Of a DNA stretch of 64,000 bases, positions 25,184-34,088 are shown piece by piece. Made by a program: the position numbers and the translations under genes. Below the pieces are notes generated by a model. The model was not told the DNA's origin. It made no database searches and worked only from the letters and a program-made list of their open reading frames with translations. Where the stretch lies: contig CBDFIL010000002.1 of the NCBI GenBank assembly GCA_965248075.1, positions 806,001 to 870,000 on the forward strand. The letters are read 5' to 3'. The stretch is from VXNE01 sp965248075 (GTDB taxonomy: Bacteria > Pseudomonadota > Gammaproteobacteria > Pseudomonadales > Azotimanducaceae). Position 1 is the first letter of the stretch; every line of letters starts with the position of its first letter.

Positions 25184-26472
25184 GCTTCGGCGACCTCGTG
25201 CTCGATCAGGTCGGCGTACTTCGCCAGCGCCCGCTCCCGCCGCTTGATCAGGTGGTAGTCGGGGAACAGCTCGTCGGTGCCCTGGTAGCGCCCGAGCACC
25301 TGCCGCGCCACCGTGACCTTGTGCACCTCCGTCGGCCCGTCCGCCAGTCCCATGTGGAAGCTGTCGAGCACGCCGGCGGCGAACGGCATCTCCGTCGACA
25401 GCCCGAGCGACCCGTGTACCTGCAGGGCGCGCGCGTAGACGTCGTGGTAGACCTTCGGCATCTGCGCCTTGACGGCGGAGATGTCGGCGCGGACCTCCTT
25501 GTAGTTCCGGATCCGGTCGATCTTCCAGGCGGTTCTCAGCACGAACAGCCGGAACTGCTCGATGTCGATCCAACTGTCGGCGATCATCGCCTGCACGAGC
25601 TGCTTCTGCGCCAGCACCTCGCCCTGCGTCTCCCGCGACAGCGCACGCTCGCACATCATGTCGAAGGCGCGGCGGACCTTGCCGACGGTGCGCATGGCGT
25701 GGTGGATGCGGCCGCCGCCGAGGCGCGTCTGGGCGACGATGAAGCCCTGTCCCGGCGCGCCGAGCAGATGGTCGCGCGGGATGCGCACGTTGTCGTAGCG
25801 GATGTAGGCGTGGTTGCCCGGATTCTCGTAGCCGACGGCGACGTTGCGCACGATCTCGACGCCCGGCGTGTCGGCCGGCACGATGAACATCGACATCCGG
25901 TCGTAGGGAGACGCTTCGGGGTCGCTGACGGCCATGACGATCAGGAAGGAGGCGTGGCGGGCGTTCGAGGAGAACCACTTCTCGCCGTCGATGACCCACT
26001 CGTCGCCGATCGCCTCCGCCTGGCAGGTGAATACCTTGGGGTCGGCGCCGCCCTGGGGCTCGGTCATCGAGTAGCAGGAGCAGATCTCGTTGTCGAGCAG
26101 CGGCTGCAGGTAGCGGTCCTTCTGCTCGACCGTGCCGTAGTGCGCGAGGATCTCGGCGTTGCCCGAGTCCGGCGCCTGGCAGCCGAAGGCTACCGGTGCG
26201 CACTTCGCCCGGCCGAGGACTTCGTTCATGAGCGCGAGCTTCAACTGACCGTACCCCTGTCCGCCGAGGTCCGGGCCGAGGTGGCAGGCCCACAGGCCGC
26301 GGCGCTTGACCTCTTCCTGCAGCGGGCGGATCAGCTTGTTGCGGTTCGGGTCCGAGAAGTCGTTCGGGTGCCCGAGCACGAAATCGAGCGGTTCGATCTC
26401 CTCGCGCACGAAGTCGTCCATCCAGTCGAGTTCCCGCTGGAAGGCGGGGTCGGTTTCGAAATCCCAGGCCAT
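25180..26472 (-). CDS. Acyl-CoA dehydrogenase
   Basis: 430 residues from ATG at 26472, preceded by GGAG at the right spacing; the frame upstream of it is not conserved. Typical ACAD layout: N-terminal helical part (FETDPAFQRELDWMDDFVRE), CYSMTEPQGGADPKVF flavin/substrate segment, VIDGEKWFSSNARHASF, and C-terminal helices (QVHGSLGLSTEMPFAAG, DGPTEVHKVTVARQVL). It would oxidise an acyl-CoA thioester with FAD in the cytoplasm. Chain or substrate type cannot be told. Upstream, on the same strand, is a GPH-type transporter. Confidence 0.9.
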   Translation of the reverse strand: MAWDFETDPAFQRELDWMDDFVREEIEPLDFVLGHPNDFSDPNRNKLIRPLQEEVKRRGLWACHLGPDLGGQGYGQLKLALMNEVLGRAKCAPVAFGCQAPDSGNAEILAHYGTVEQKDRYLQPLLDNEICSCYSMTEPQGGADPKVFTCQAEAIGDEWVIDGEKWFSSNARHASFLIVMAVSDPEASPYDRMSMFIVPADTPGVEIVRNVAVGYENPGNHAYIRYDNVRIPRDHLLGAPGQGFIVAQTRLGGGRIHHAMRTVGKVRRAFDMMCERALSRETQGEVLAQKQLVQAMIADSWIDIEQFRLFVLRTAWKIDRIRNYKEVRADISAVKAQMPKVYHDVYARALQVHGSLGLSTEMPFAAGVLDSFHMGLADGPTEVHKVTVARQVLGRYQGTDELFPDYHLIKRRERALAKYADLIEHEVAEA

Positions 26473-26597
26473 GGGTTGCTCCAGTGTCGTGTCAACCCCG
26501 CGATTAAACCCGGTGCGTCGGTCGTTTGTGAAGGCCGGACCGCTCCCGGCCGCCGCGCGCGGCATGCTCCTGCGGCCGGCGCGGTTCGGAAACCGGC

Positions 26598-28091
26598 TCA
26601 ACCACCGGTTCCGGCCGTGACGTCCAGCGCGCCTGGCTCGGCAGCAGCCTGCGCCCGCCGCCGTTCGGCGAGCTTCCCGAGAATCTCCGCGTGTCGTTTG
26701 TGATCCAGGTTGTAGTGCGAGTAGCACCACAGGGCGATGACGGCACATCCGGCCACGACCGGCCCATAGAGCAGTCCGAGATCGACCAGGGTTCCGGTCG
26801 GTATGTCGGCTGCGGAGACGATCTCGGCGCCCGTCGGCCAGTCGATGATGTCGAGGCCGATGCCGCCGAGAAACGTGCCGAAGCCGGAGGTCGCCTTGCC
26901 GGAGAAGGCGATGGCGCCGAAGAAGATGCCCTCCTGGCGCCTACCGGTGTCGAGTTCGTGTTCGTCGGCGACATCCGCGAGCATGGACCCGGCAGCAATG
27001 AACGCCTGCTGCAGGATGAGCCCCTGCACGAACTTGAACGCCACGAGGGCGTAGAACAGTTCCTGTGTCCCGTTCGCGGGGAAGACATCGAGGAGCCGGC
27101 ACACCACCGGCACGATCTGGCAGGTCGCCCAGCAGGCGGTCCCGAGCATGACGCCGAACAGCTTGCCGGTGCGGGGCAGGAGCGGCGCCGCGAGGAACAC
27201 GCCGATCAGGAGTCCCGCGATGGGCGCCAGGTTGACGCGCATCATCTGGCCGCCGTCCAGCTCCCAGAAATACTGGAACATGTAGATGTCGAGCGCACCG
27301 TTGACGCCGGCCATGATGTAGACGATCAGGACCCCGGAGATCAGCCAGCGGAACGAGCGGTTCCGGAACCCGGCAATGAAGTCGATGACGAAGACCGCGA
27401 GCACATTGCGTTTCGGCCGCGGCGGCGGCTCGGACAGGAAGGGCACCTCCTTCTGTGTGCCGATGGCCGAGTACCAGATCGTCACGACCATGAACCCGGC
27501 GAGCACGATCGCGAAGGGCGTGTAGTTCTCGACTGACAGTCGGCCGCCCATGTCGTCGGCGAAAAAGTAGCCGAAGCCGACGGCGATCACCATGGCGCTG
27601 CCTGCCGTGCCGAAGAACTGCCGATAGGCGACCACGCGGGTGCGCTCGTTGTAGTTCTGCGTGAGCTCCGCGCCCAGGGCGAGGTGCGGCACGTGGTAGA
27701 GGGTCATGGCGCCCCGCGTCAGGATCGCGAACGCCGTGAGCCACAGGAACAGGCCCAACTGGCCGAGTCCGTCGGGAGGCGAGAAGAGGCCGATGAAGGC
27801 AAGCGCAAGGGGGACCGCCGAGGCGTACATGAAGGGGTGACGTCGCCCGAGGCGCGACCGCCACTTGTCGGAGAGCGAGCCCGCGAGCGGGTCGGTGACG
27901 GCGTCGAACAGAAGGGCGATGAAGAGCGCCGCTCCGGCGAGCGCACCGGGCAGTTCGAGCACCTGGTTGTAGTAGAAGAGGATGAACAGCCCGAAGCCGG
28001 TGTTTTTCAGCCCCTCGGCAAACTGCCCGACGCCGAACGCCAGTTTGCTGGAGAACGGGACGATGCGATCGTTCGGGTTGTGCGGGTCCAT
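26598..28091 (-). CDS. MFS transporter, GPH (glycoside-pentoside-hexuronide) type
   Basis: 497 residues with about 12 hydrophobic segments. Start ATG at 28091 (MDPHNPNDRIVPFSSKLAFG). Family marks: LAFGVGQFAEGLKNTGF, LFDAVTDPLAGSLSDKWRSRLGRRHPFM, HLALGAELTQNYNERTRVVAYR. It imports a solute with a cation across the inner membrane; many such genes in catabolic clusters carry unknown substrates. It has a second, broken relative at 52644. It is divergent from the P450 gene. Confidence 0.85.
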   Translation of the reverse strand: MDPHNPNDRIVPFSSKLAFGVGQFAEGLKNTGFGLFILFYYNQVLELPGALAGAALFIALLFDAVTDPLAGSLSDKWRSRLGRRHPFMYASAVPLALAFIGLFSPPDGLGQLGLFLWLTAFAILTRGAMTLYHVPHLALGAELTQNYNERTRVVAYRQFFGTAGSAMVIAVGFGYFFADDMGGRLSVENYTPFAIVLAGFMVVTIWYSAIGTQKEVPFLSEPPPRPKRNVLAVFVIDFIAGFRNRSFRWLISGVLIVYIMAGVNGALDIYMFQYFWELDGGQMMRVNLAPIAGLLIGVFLAAPLLPRTGKLFGVMLGTACWATCQIVPVVCRLLDVFPANGTQELFYALVAFKFVQGLILQQAFIAAGSMLADVADEHELDTGRRQEGIFFGAIAFSGKATSGFGTFLGGIGLDIIDWPTGAEIVSAADIPTGTLVDLGLLYGPVVAGCAVIALWCYSHYNLDHKRHAEILGKLAERRRAQAAAEPGALDVTAGTGG

Positions 28092-28262
28092 ACGGGGCGA
28101 GCATAGCAGGCCCCAAAGCGGCACCCTGTCGGCCCAACCATCCCGACCGGGGATGGCGACGGCGCCATTGGTGCGACGTGCGGCTGAGGGTACCATCCGG
28201 GTGTCGGCGGTCGCTCTGTACGTTGATGCGAACGAGCTACTAGCTATTAACAGTAGGTTACG

Positions 28263-29462
28263 ATGACTTCTTCAAATATTTTCGAGGGTGCGGATCTGGG
28301 CGCCTTCTTCAAGGATCCCTACGGTCCCTACGCGTTTGCCCGTCAGGCCCGTATCTTCAGGAACGGCGGCACGTGGTATGCGGCGCGTTACGAGGATGTC
28401 GACTGGATCCTGAAGGATCGCCGCTTCGGCAAGCAACCACCGCCCGGGACGGAGCATCGGATGCCCGGTGACCAGCCCCGGCCGGCCGAGGAACGCAACA
28501 TCCTGAACACGGACCCGCCGGATCACACCCGGCTGCGCGGCCTCGTCGCGAAGGCGTTCAACGCCAACCGGGTGGCGGGCATCCGTCCCGCCGTGCAGTC
28601 GCTGGTGGACGGCCTGCTCGACGACATCGAGCCGCGCGGCAGCATGGACATCATGCGCGACTTCGCCTACCCGATCCCCGCGACGATCATCAGCGACATG
28701 CTCGGCATTCCGGACGCGGACCGCGACCGGTTCGGTCACCTGTCGAACGAGATCATCCGCTGGGGCACAGGGATCGAGCCGGGCGTGGATCTCGAGACCC
28801 GTGCGGCCCGCTCGCGCGAGGCGCGCGAGGCTTTCGACTCATACCTTACCGCGCTGTTCCCGGCCAAGCGCGAGACGCCGGGGGACGACCTGACCACGGA
28901 CCTCCTGCGGGCGGAGAGCGAGGAAGGACACCTCACCGAGGAGGAGGTGACCAACAACGTCCGCCTGCTGTTCCAGGCGGGGCACGAGACGACGGTGAAC
29001 CTGATCGGCAACGCTCTCGTGGCCCTCTACCGGAACCCGGACGAACTCGCGAAGCTCAGGGCGGACCCCGGCCTGATGCCGCAGGCCGTCGAGGAGTTCC
29101 TGAGATTCGACTCGTCGGTGCAGCAGCTGCCGCGCGTCGTCCAGGAACGCGTCGAAGTGGGCGGGCAGACGCTGGAGGCGGGCGAGATGATCATCTGCCT
29201 GCTCGGCGCGGCGAACCACGACCCGGACGCATACGAGGACGCGGACGCGCTGGACATCGAGCGGCCGTTCACAAGGTCGAAGTCCTTCGGCGGCGGCATT
29301 CACTTCTGCCTGGGGGCGCAGTTGGCGCGGATGGAGACCGAGGTGGCGCTCGGGACGCTCTTCGAGCGGCTGCCCGACATGCAGCTCACGAACCTCGACG
29401 ACCTCGACTACGCGTTCAACCCCTTCTTCCGGGGCCCGAAGGCACTGCTCGCAACCTGGTAG
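28263..29462 (+). CDS. Cytochrome P450
   Basis: 399 residues, soluble bacterial type. I-helix oxygen-activation motif AGHETT at 239-244 and haem-binding loop SFGGGIHFCLGAQLARME with the ligand Cys349. It should hydroxylate a hydrophobic compound in the cytoplasm with electrons from a ferredoxin; no ferredoxin or reductase gene lies nearby. An AT-richer stretch just upstream (about 28230-28260) may hold its promoter. The stop TAG (29460-29462) belongs to a REP1 head, directly after the final residues LLATW. Confidence 0.9.
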   Translation: MTSSNIFEGADLGAFFKDPYGPYAFARQARIFRNGGTWYAARYEDVDWILKDRRFGKQPPPGTEHRMPGDQPRPAEERNILNTDPPDHTRLRGLVAKAFNANRVAGIRPAVQSLVDGLLDDIEPRGSMDIMRDFAYPIPATIISDMLGIPDADRDRFGHLSNEIIRWGTGIEPGVDLETRAARSREAREAFDSYLTALFPAKRETPGDDLTTDLLRAESEEGHLTEEEVTNNVRLLFQAGHETTVNLIGNALVALYRNPDELAKLRADPGLMPQAVEEFLRFDSSVQQLPRVVQERVEVGGQTLEAGEMIICLLGAANHDPDAYEDADALDIERPFTRSKSFGGGIHFCLGAQLARMETEVALGTLFERLPDMQLTNLDDLDYAFNPFFRGPKALLATW

Positions 29463-29588
29463 GGGCGACCCCTTGTGGTCGCCCGCGTCGGGCCGTGCGT
29501 GGATGTTGGAACGGGACACCACAAGGGTGTCCCCTACACGGCCGAATTCGCACAGGGCCCGTAGGGGACACGGGCTTGTCCCGTCCCG
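29459..29588. repeat. REP1 cluster after the P450 gene
   Basis: Plus 29459-29485 (GCGACC stem, one extra C at the loop; forms the P450 stop), minus 29512-29537 (GACACC/GGTGTC stem) and plus 29561-29588 (ACGGG/CCCGT stem with two extra bases). A degraded copy is at about 29610-29635. The region up to 29831 has no other recognisable feature. Confidence 0.85.
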
Positions 29589-29831
29589 TTCTCGAATTCA
29601 TGCACATCCCCTGGCGACCACGACGGTCGCGCCAATACGGCTGTGGCGAATTGGTTTCCGGCCATGCGCGAGCCCGACACGGCCGGGTCGAATTTTGCAC
29701 AGGATCCCCGACGCGCGCCTCGTCGGGGCGTGTGTGAAGGGGTGGTTCCAGCGCGCGCGGGTGCGTGGCGGAATCGCGAGGCCCGACGTAGACTCCCCGC
29801 AGCGCCCCTTGTCGGAACAGGAGAAGCGACC

Positions 29832-30452
29832 ATGGCAAGCCAGGAGATGCTTGAAGCGGCGGCGGCCATGCGCGCCGCGCCGGCGCTCGATCTGGACATC
29901 GACGACATCGAGGCGCTGCGCGTTTCCGAGGGGGACGAGATCGAGGCGCTCGCCGCGGTGCCCGAGGATGTCTCGCGGTCGGATTTCGACGCCGGCGGCG
30001 TGCCGGCGCGGCACGTGGCGACGCCGGGCGTGCGCGACGACCGCGGCGTCCTCTACTTCCACGGCGGCGGCTACGTGGCCGGGTCTCTCGACTCCCACAC
30101 GGAGCTCATGAGCCGGATCGCGCGCGCCTGCCGTGCCCCTGTGCTGTCCGGAGAGATGCTCGCACCCATGGCCGCCGCATATGCGGGCGCCGTGGACCTG
30201 ACCGACCCCGGAGTCTCGCCCCTGTTCGGCGACCTGACGGGATTGCCTCCGCTCCTGATTCAGGTCGGCGACGACGAGGTGCTGCGCGACGATTCGACGC
30301 GCCTCGCCGAACGTGCCGAAACCGTCGGCGTGTCTGTGCAGTTGCACGTCTTCGAAGGTGCCTTCCATGTCTTTCAGATGTTCCCGACGTTGCCCGAGTC
30401 GAGCGAGGCGCTCGCCGAGATGGGCCGCTTCTTCGATGCCGTCACGGGGTAG
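29832..30452 (+). CDS. Alpha/beta hydrolase (HSL type) with internal deletion
   Basis: 206 residues from ATG at 29832 (AGGAGAAG upstream). The oxyanion-hole motif HGGGY is at 77-81, and the C-terminal third (LPPLLIQVGDDEVLRDD, FEGAFHVFQMFP) supplies the acid and His region of hormone-sensitive-lipase-type hydrolases. The normal middle, with the GDSAGG nucleophile, is absent: RACRAPV (about residue 104) runs straight into LSGEMLAPMAAAY, as if some 80 codons were removed in frame. The usual length is about 300. It is probably inactive, although the frame is intact. Confidence 0.75.
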   Translation: MASQEMLEAAAAMRAAPALDLDIDDIEALRVSEGDEIEALAAVPEDVSRSDFDAGGVPARHVATPGVRDDRGVLYFHGGGYVAGSLDSHTELMSRIARACRAPVLSGEMLAPMAAAYAGAVDLTDPGVSPLFGDLTGLPPLLIQVGDDEVLRDDSTRLAERAETVGVSVQLHVFEGAFHVFQMFPTLPESSEALAEMGRFFDAVTG

Positions 30453-30513
30453 CTTCCCGACCTGCCGAAACAGATGCGGGCCGTGGCTGGCGGTCCCGGC
30501 CTGGGCATGGCGC

Positions 30514-31608
30514 ATGCTCGGCGCGGCGGGCCTGGCGTTCCTCGTCGGCTGCGGCGGTGGCGGCGGCGGTGGCGGCGGCGGCGGTGCGGGTGGCGGCGTC
30601 AGCAGCGGCGACCCCATGTCGAGCGACCAGAGCGACGACGATGACGACTGGCTCATTCCGCGCGCGCGCGTCGTGGACGGCGGTCCGGGCCAGGACGGCA
30701 TCCCGGCGATCGGCAATCCCATATACGATCGGGTCGACCGCGTGGGCGGGTCGGAGCGGAAACTCGTGGTCGGATACCGCGCAGGGTCGGAGGCGAAAGC
30801 CCTGCCGCACGACATCCTCGACTGGCACGAGATCGTCAACGACACCCTCGGCGGCGAGCCCGTGGTCCTGAGCTATTGCCCGCTGACCGGCTCTGCACTC
30901 CTGTGGCGGGCCTCGGCGACGGCCGCGGACCCGACGTTCGGCGTTTCGGGCCTGCTGTTCAACTCGAACCTCATCCTCTATGACCGCGAGACCGAGAGTC
31001 ACTGGCTGCAGATGCGGGTGCAGGCCGTCGAGGGCACGCGGCGCAGCGAGGTGCCCGAGAGCCTGCCTCTGGTGGAGACCACCCTCGAGACCTGGCGGGA
31101 GATGTACCCGGATTCGGTCCTGTTGACGCGGGAGACCGGTTACAGCCGCGAGTACGATCGGTATCCCTACGGCTCCTACCGCACGGACGGCGACCTGCTG
31201 TTCGAAGTGGAACCGCGTGACCGGCGCCTGGCAGAGAAGGCCCGCGTGCTGGGCGTCTGGGTGGAAGACGCCGCGCGCGCCTGGCCCATCGAGGACTTCG
31301 GTGCGGATGTCTCGGTGTACAACACGGAAGTCGGTGGCGTACCGGTGGTGGTCGCGGGCAGCGCGACAAAGAATCTCGCGGTGGCGTTCCGGCGGACTCT
31401 CGACGACGGCACCGTGCTGTCGTTCGAACCGTCCGCGGCGCCGCTGCCGATGATCCTGACCGACAACGAAGGCAACACCTGGGACGTGTTCGGCGAAGCC
31501 CTCGAAGGGACGCGCGCCACGCAACGCCTGGAGCTCGTGAACTCCCACGTCGCCTTCTGGTTCGCCTGGGGCGCGTTCCATCCGGACTCGGAGATCGAGG
31601 GACGGTGA
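30514..31608 (+). CDS. DUF3179-family lipoprotein
   Basis: About 364 residues from ATG at 30514; the start is uncertain because the frame is open further left. Short lipoprotein signal with lipobox LVGC, then a run of 11 glycines encoded by GGC/GGT repeats. The body matches DUF3179 (ALPHDILDWHEIVNDTLGGE, VLSYCPLTGSALLW, GVSGLLFNSNLILYDRETES, LPLVETTLETWREMYPDS). The role of this family is unknown. Its TGA overlaps the next gene's GTG (GTGA), so the two are coupled. Confidence 0.8.
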   Translation: MLGAAGLAFLVGCGGGGGGGGGGGAGGGVSSGDPMSSDQSDDDDDWLIPRARVVDGGPGQDGIPAIGNPIYDRVDRVGGSERKLVVGYRAGSEAKALPHDILDWHEIVNDTLGGEPVVLSYCPLTGSALLWRASATAADPTFGVSGLLFNSNLILYDRETESHWLQMRVQAVEGTRRSEVPESLPLVETTLETWREMYPDSVLLTRETGYSREYDRYPYGSYRTDGDLLFEVEPRDRRLAEKARVLGVWVEDAARAWPIEDFGADVSVYNTEVGGVPVVVAGSATKNLAVAFRRTLDDGTVLSFEPSAAPLPMILTDNEGNTWDVFGEALEGTRATQRLELVNSHVAFWFAWGAFHPDSEIEGR

Positions 31609-32543
31609 CGGGGCCGGCGATCATGCGTCCCGCCTGCGTGCTGGCCGCGCTACTCGTTGGCACGGCGGGTGTCCCGGCCTGGGGGGCGACGTGCAGTTGC
31701 GCGGCCGTGCCGCTGCTCGGCTCGATGGACACGGGCACGCCATCGCGAGGAGCGTGGCTGCTCACCGGCGCATACGAGTTTCACGAGATCGGCGATCTGG
31801 TCAGCGGTTCCGACGAAGTCCGGGACGAGACCGGGCGCGAGCGCAGCAGCCGCGCGCTGGTGCTGCAGGCGGGCCGCGCGCTGGGGGAACGCTTCGCCGT
31901 CTCGGCGCTCGTCTCCGCGGTCGAACACGAGCGGACCGTGGGACGCCAGGAGACCGTCGGCCGGGGTATCGGGGATGCGCTGGTGATGCTCAAGTATTCC
32001 CCACGGCGCATCACCCCCTTCCAGCGCACCGGCCTGACGCTCGGCATCGGCGCGACGCTTCCCGTGGGCGAGGACGACGAGAGCGACTTCGTCACCCTCG
32101 CCGAGGACATGCAGCCGTCTACCGGTGCCTGGGGCCCCGTCGCCTGGGTCCATGCGGAGCGGGCCTGGAGCCAGGCGGCGAACACGCGCAGCTACGGCTC
32201 CGTCAGCTACCGCGCAAACGGGGAGAACGACCGCGACTACCGGTTCGGGGACACCTGGACGGCATCGCTGGGTACCACGCACCGCACGGCGGGGCGCTGG
32301 GGGTTCGGCATCGAGTTGCGCTACCGCCAGGCGGACCGGGACGAGCGGGCGTCCGCGCGCATTCCAAACACGGGAGGGCGCTGGTTGGACGGCGTGCCCG
32401 CGGTGCAGTTCCAGTTCACCGAACGGCTCGCCGGCAAGGTCTCCGGTCGCATCCCCCTGTGGCGCGACGTGAACGACGCCTTGCAGTTCACCACCTCGTA
32501 CGCCGTATCCGTGTCGCTTGCCTACGTCGCGGGGGGCCCGTGA
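31605..32543 (+). CDS. Predicted outer-membrane beta-barrel protein
   Basis: 312 residues from GTG at 31605 (GAGGG upstream, GTGA overlap with the DUF3179 gene); an alternative ATG at 31623 would start directly at the signal peptide (MRPACVLAALLVGTAGVPAWGA). The mature part has a CSC motif and alternating strands such as RGAWLLTGAYEFHEIGD, RTGLTLGIGATLPVG and AVQFQFTERLAGKVSG, in the style of phenol-pathway MetA-like barrels. No function can be named. It sits between a DUF3179 lipoprotein and a periplasmic thioredoxin-like protein, all with overlapping ends. Confidence 0.65.
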   Translation: MTGPAIMRPACVLAALLVGTAGVPAWGATCSCAAVPLLGSMDTGTPSRGAWLLTGAYEFHEIGDLVSGSDEVRDETGRERSSRALVLQAGRALGERFAVSALVSAVEHERTVGRQETVGRGIGDALVMLKYSPRRITPFQRTGLTLGIGATLPVGEDDESDFVTLAEDMQPSTGAWGPVAWVHAERAWSQAANTRSYGSVSYRANGENDRDYRFGDTWTASLGTTHRTAGRWGFGIELRYRQADRDERASARIPNTGGRWLDGVPAVQFQFTERLAGKVSGRIPLWRDVNDALQFTTSYAVSVSLAYVAGGP

Positions 32544-33097
32544 CGCACGCTGTCCGACTCGGGGCTCTGCTCCTCGGCACCCTCGGTCTCTGCGTTTCGG
32601 TGGCCGCCGTGGAGCCGGGCGATCCGGCGCCGCCGTTCGTCCTGCCGGAACTGGAAGGGGAGGGCGCCGTCGCCCTGGCGGACCTTGCCGGGCAGGTGGT
32701 GCTCCTCGACTTCTGGGCGTCCTGGTGCGCGCCGTGTCGCGAGGCGCTGCCGTACTATTCCGGGCTCCACGACGAACTTTCGGATCGAGGCTTGGCCGTG
32801 CTGGCCGTGAACGTTGACGACCGCCTCGATGACGCGCGTCGCTTCGTGGACGAGCGCGTGCTCCTGCAGCCGATGCTGCAGGACGCCGACGGGGAGGTAG
32901 CCCGGCGCTTTGGCGTCTCGGTGATGCCGGCCGCCTTCGTCATGGACCGGCATGGCGTGGTGCGCATGGCCCACGTGGGTTTCGATGCCGACCACGCCGC
33001 CGAGACCAGGGCCCTGATCCTGGACCTGCTCGCACAACCCGCGGCGGTGCTGCCCGGGGATCCGTCGTCACCCGGGACAGGAGGGATACTTCCATGA
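32540..33097 (+). CDS. TlpA/ResA-like periplasmic thioredoxin-fold protein
   Basis: 185 residues from GTG at 32540, overlapping the previous stop (GTGA). N-terminal signal segment (AVRLGALLLGTLGLCVSVAA), then a thioredoxin fold with FWASWCAPC (C63, C66) and the cis-Pro loop VSVMPAAFVMD. It should reduce or exchange disulfides or deliver metal in the periplasm. Its coupling to a CSC-containing barrel protein suggests that protein as a client. Its TGA overlaps the ATG of the LLM gene (ATGA). Confidence 0.85.
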   Translation: MTHAVRLGALLLGTLGLCVSVAAVEPGDPAPPFVLPELEGEGAVALADLAGQVVLLDFWASWCAPCREALPYYSGLHDELSDRGLAVLAVNVDDRLDDARRFVDERVLLQPMLQDADGEVARRFGVSVMPAAFVMDRHGVVRMAHVGFDADHAAETRALILDLLAQPAAVLPGDPSSPGTGGILP

Positions 33098-34068
33098 CAC
33101 TCACGCTCGCGTGCGCGTTCGCAACCGGCAGCCAGTCGCATGAGCATGCGGTCCTGGCGGAAGAACTTGGCTACGAGCGCGCCTGGTTCTACGACTCCCC
33201 GGCGCTCTATCCCGATGTCTGGGTGCAGCTGTGCCGGGCCGCCGAGCGTACCAGCCGCATCGGGGTAGGCCCGGCGGTGCTGGTGCCCAGTCTGCGCCAC
33301 CCCATGACGAACGCCGCGGCCATCGCAACCCTCGTGGAGATCGCCGGTGAAGACCGCGTGGCCATTACGGTCGGTTCGGGTTTCACCGGGCGCATGGCCA
33401 TGGGTCAGCGAGCGCTTCGCTGGTCCTACATCGAGGACTATGTGAACGCGCTGCGCGGCTTGTTGCAGGGCCTCACGGTCGAGTGGGAAGGGAAGCCGAT
33501 CAGGATGTTGCATGCGGACGGATTCGGTGCGGCGCGTCCCATCGACGTCCCGATACTCATCGCCGCCGCAGGCCCGAGGGGGATTGCCGTGGCGAAGGCG
33601 GCAGGTGACGGCGTCTTCGGCGGCGGCGCGCCGATCGGGGACGATGCGTTCGACTGGCGGCCCGCGTTGATCATGGGTACGGTTCTCGAGGAGGGAGAAG
33701 ACCCCGGCTCGGAGCGTGCGATCGAGGCGGCGGGTCACGCCGCGTCCGTCGGGCTGCACTACGCGTTGGAACACGGCCTGCCGAACGCCTTGCCCCGGGG
33801 TGCGCAGTGGGTGGCTGCGTACGACGCGGTGCCCTCATCCGAGCGGCACCTGGCGCTGCACGACAGGCACCTGGTAGCGGTAAACGCGCACGACAGGGCC
33901 TTTGTCACCGGGGAAGTCCTGCAGGCGCAGGGTCTCGCACTGGATCGCGAAGCCTGGCGCAAACGCCTGGCCGCGTTGGAAGCGGACGGCGCGACGGAGG
34001 TGGCGTATCAGCCCGCCGGGAACGACATTCCCCGCGAGCTGGAGGCATTTGCAGGCCTGTTTGCCTAG
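33094..34068 (+). CDS. LLM-class oxidoreductase (F420- or FMN-dependent)
   Basis: 324 residues, ATG at 33094 in an ATGA overlap with the thioredoxin-like gene and preceded by CAGGAGGG. Features: LAEELGYERAWFYDSPAL, TSRIGVGPAVLVPSLRHPMT, EDRVAITVGSGFTGRMAMGQ, VPILIAAAGPRGIAVAKAAG. It is a TIM-barrel flavin or deazaflavin enzyme acting on an unknown small molecule. It is distinct from the LLM protein at 20793. An EthD-type protein follows after 20 bases, a common partner for redox degradation modules. Confidence 0.85.
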   Translation: MTLTLACAFATGSQSHEHAVLAEELGYERAWFYDSPALYPDVWVQLCRAAERTSRIGVGPAVLVPSLRHPMTNAAAIATLVEIAGEDRVAITVGSGFTGRMAMGQRALRWSYIEDYVNALRGLLQGLTVEWEGKPIRMLHADGFGAARPIDVPILIAAAGPRGIAVAKAAGDGVFGGGAPIGDDAFDWRPALIMGTVLEEGEDPGSERAIEAAGHAASVGLHYALEHGLPNALPRGAQWVAAYDAVPSSERHLALHDRHLVAVNAHDRAFVTGEVLQAQGLALDREAWRKRLAALEADGATEVAYQPAGNDIPRELEAFAGLFA

Positions 34069-34088
34069 AGCTTCAAGAGGAGACAGCG

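Noticed and set aside
30545..30590. GGC/GGT run in the DUF3179 gene as a regulatory microsatellite
   Set aside because: It lies after a lipobox and encodes a flexible poly-Gly linker, common in lipoproteins; no out-of-frame evidence.
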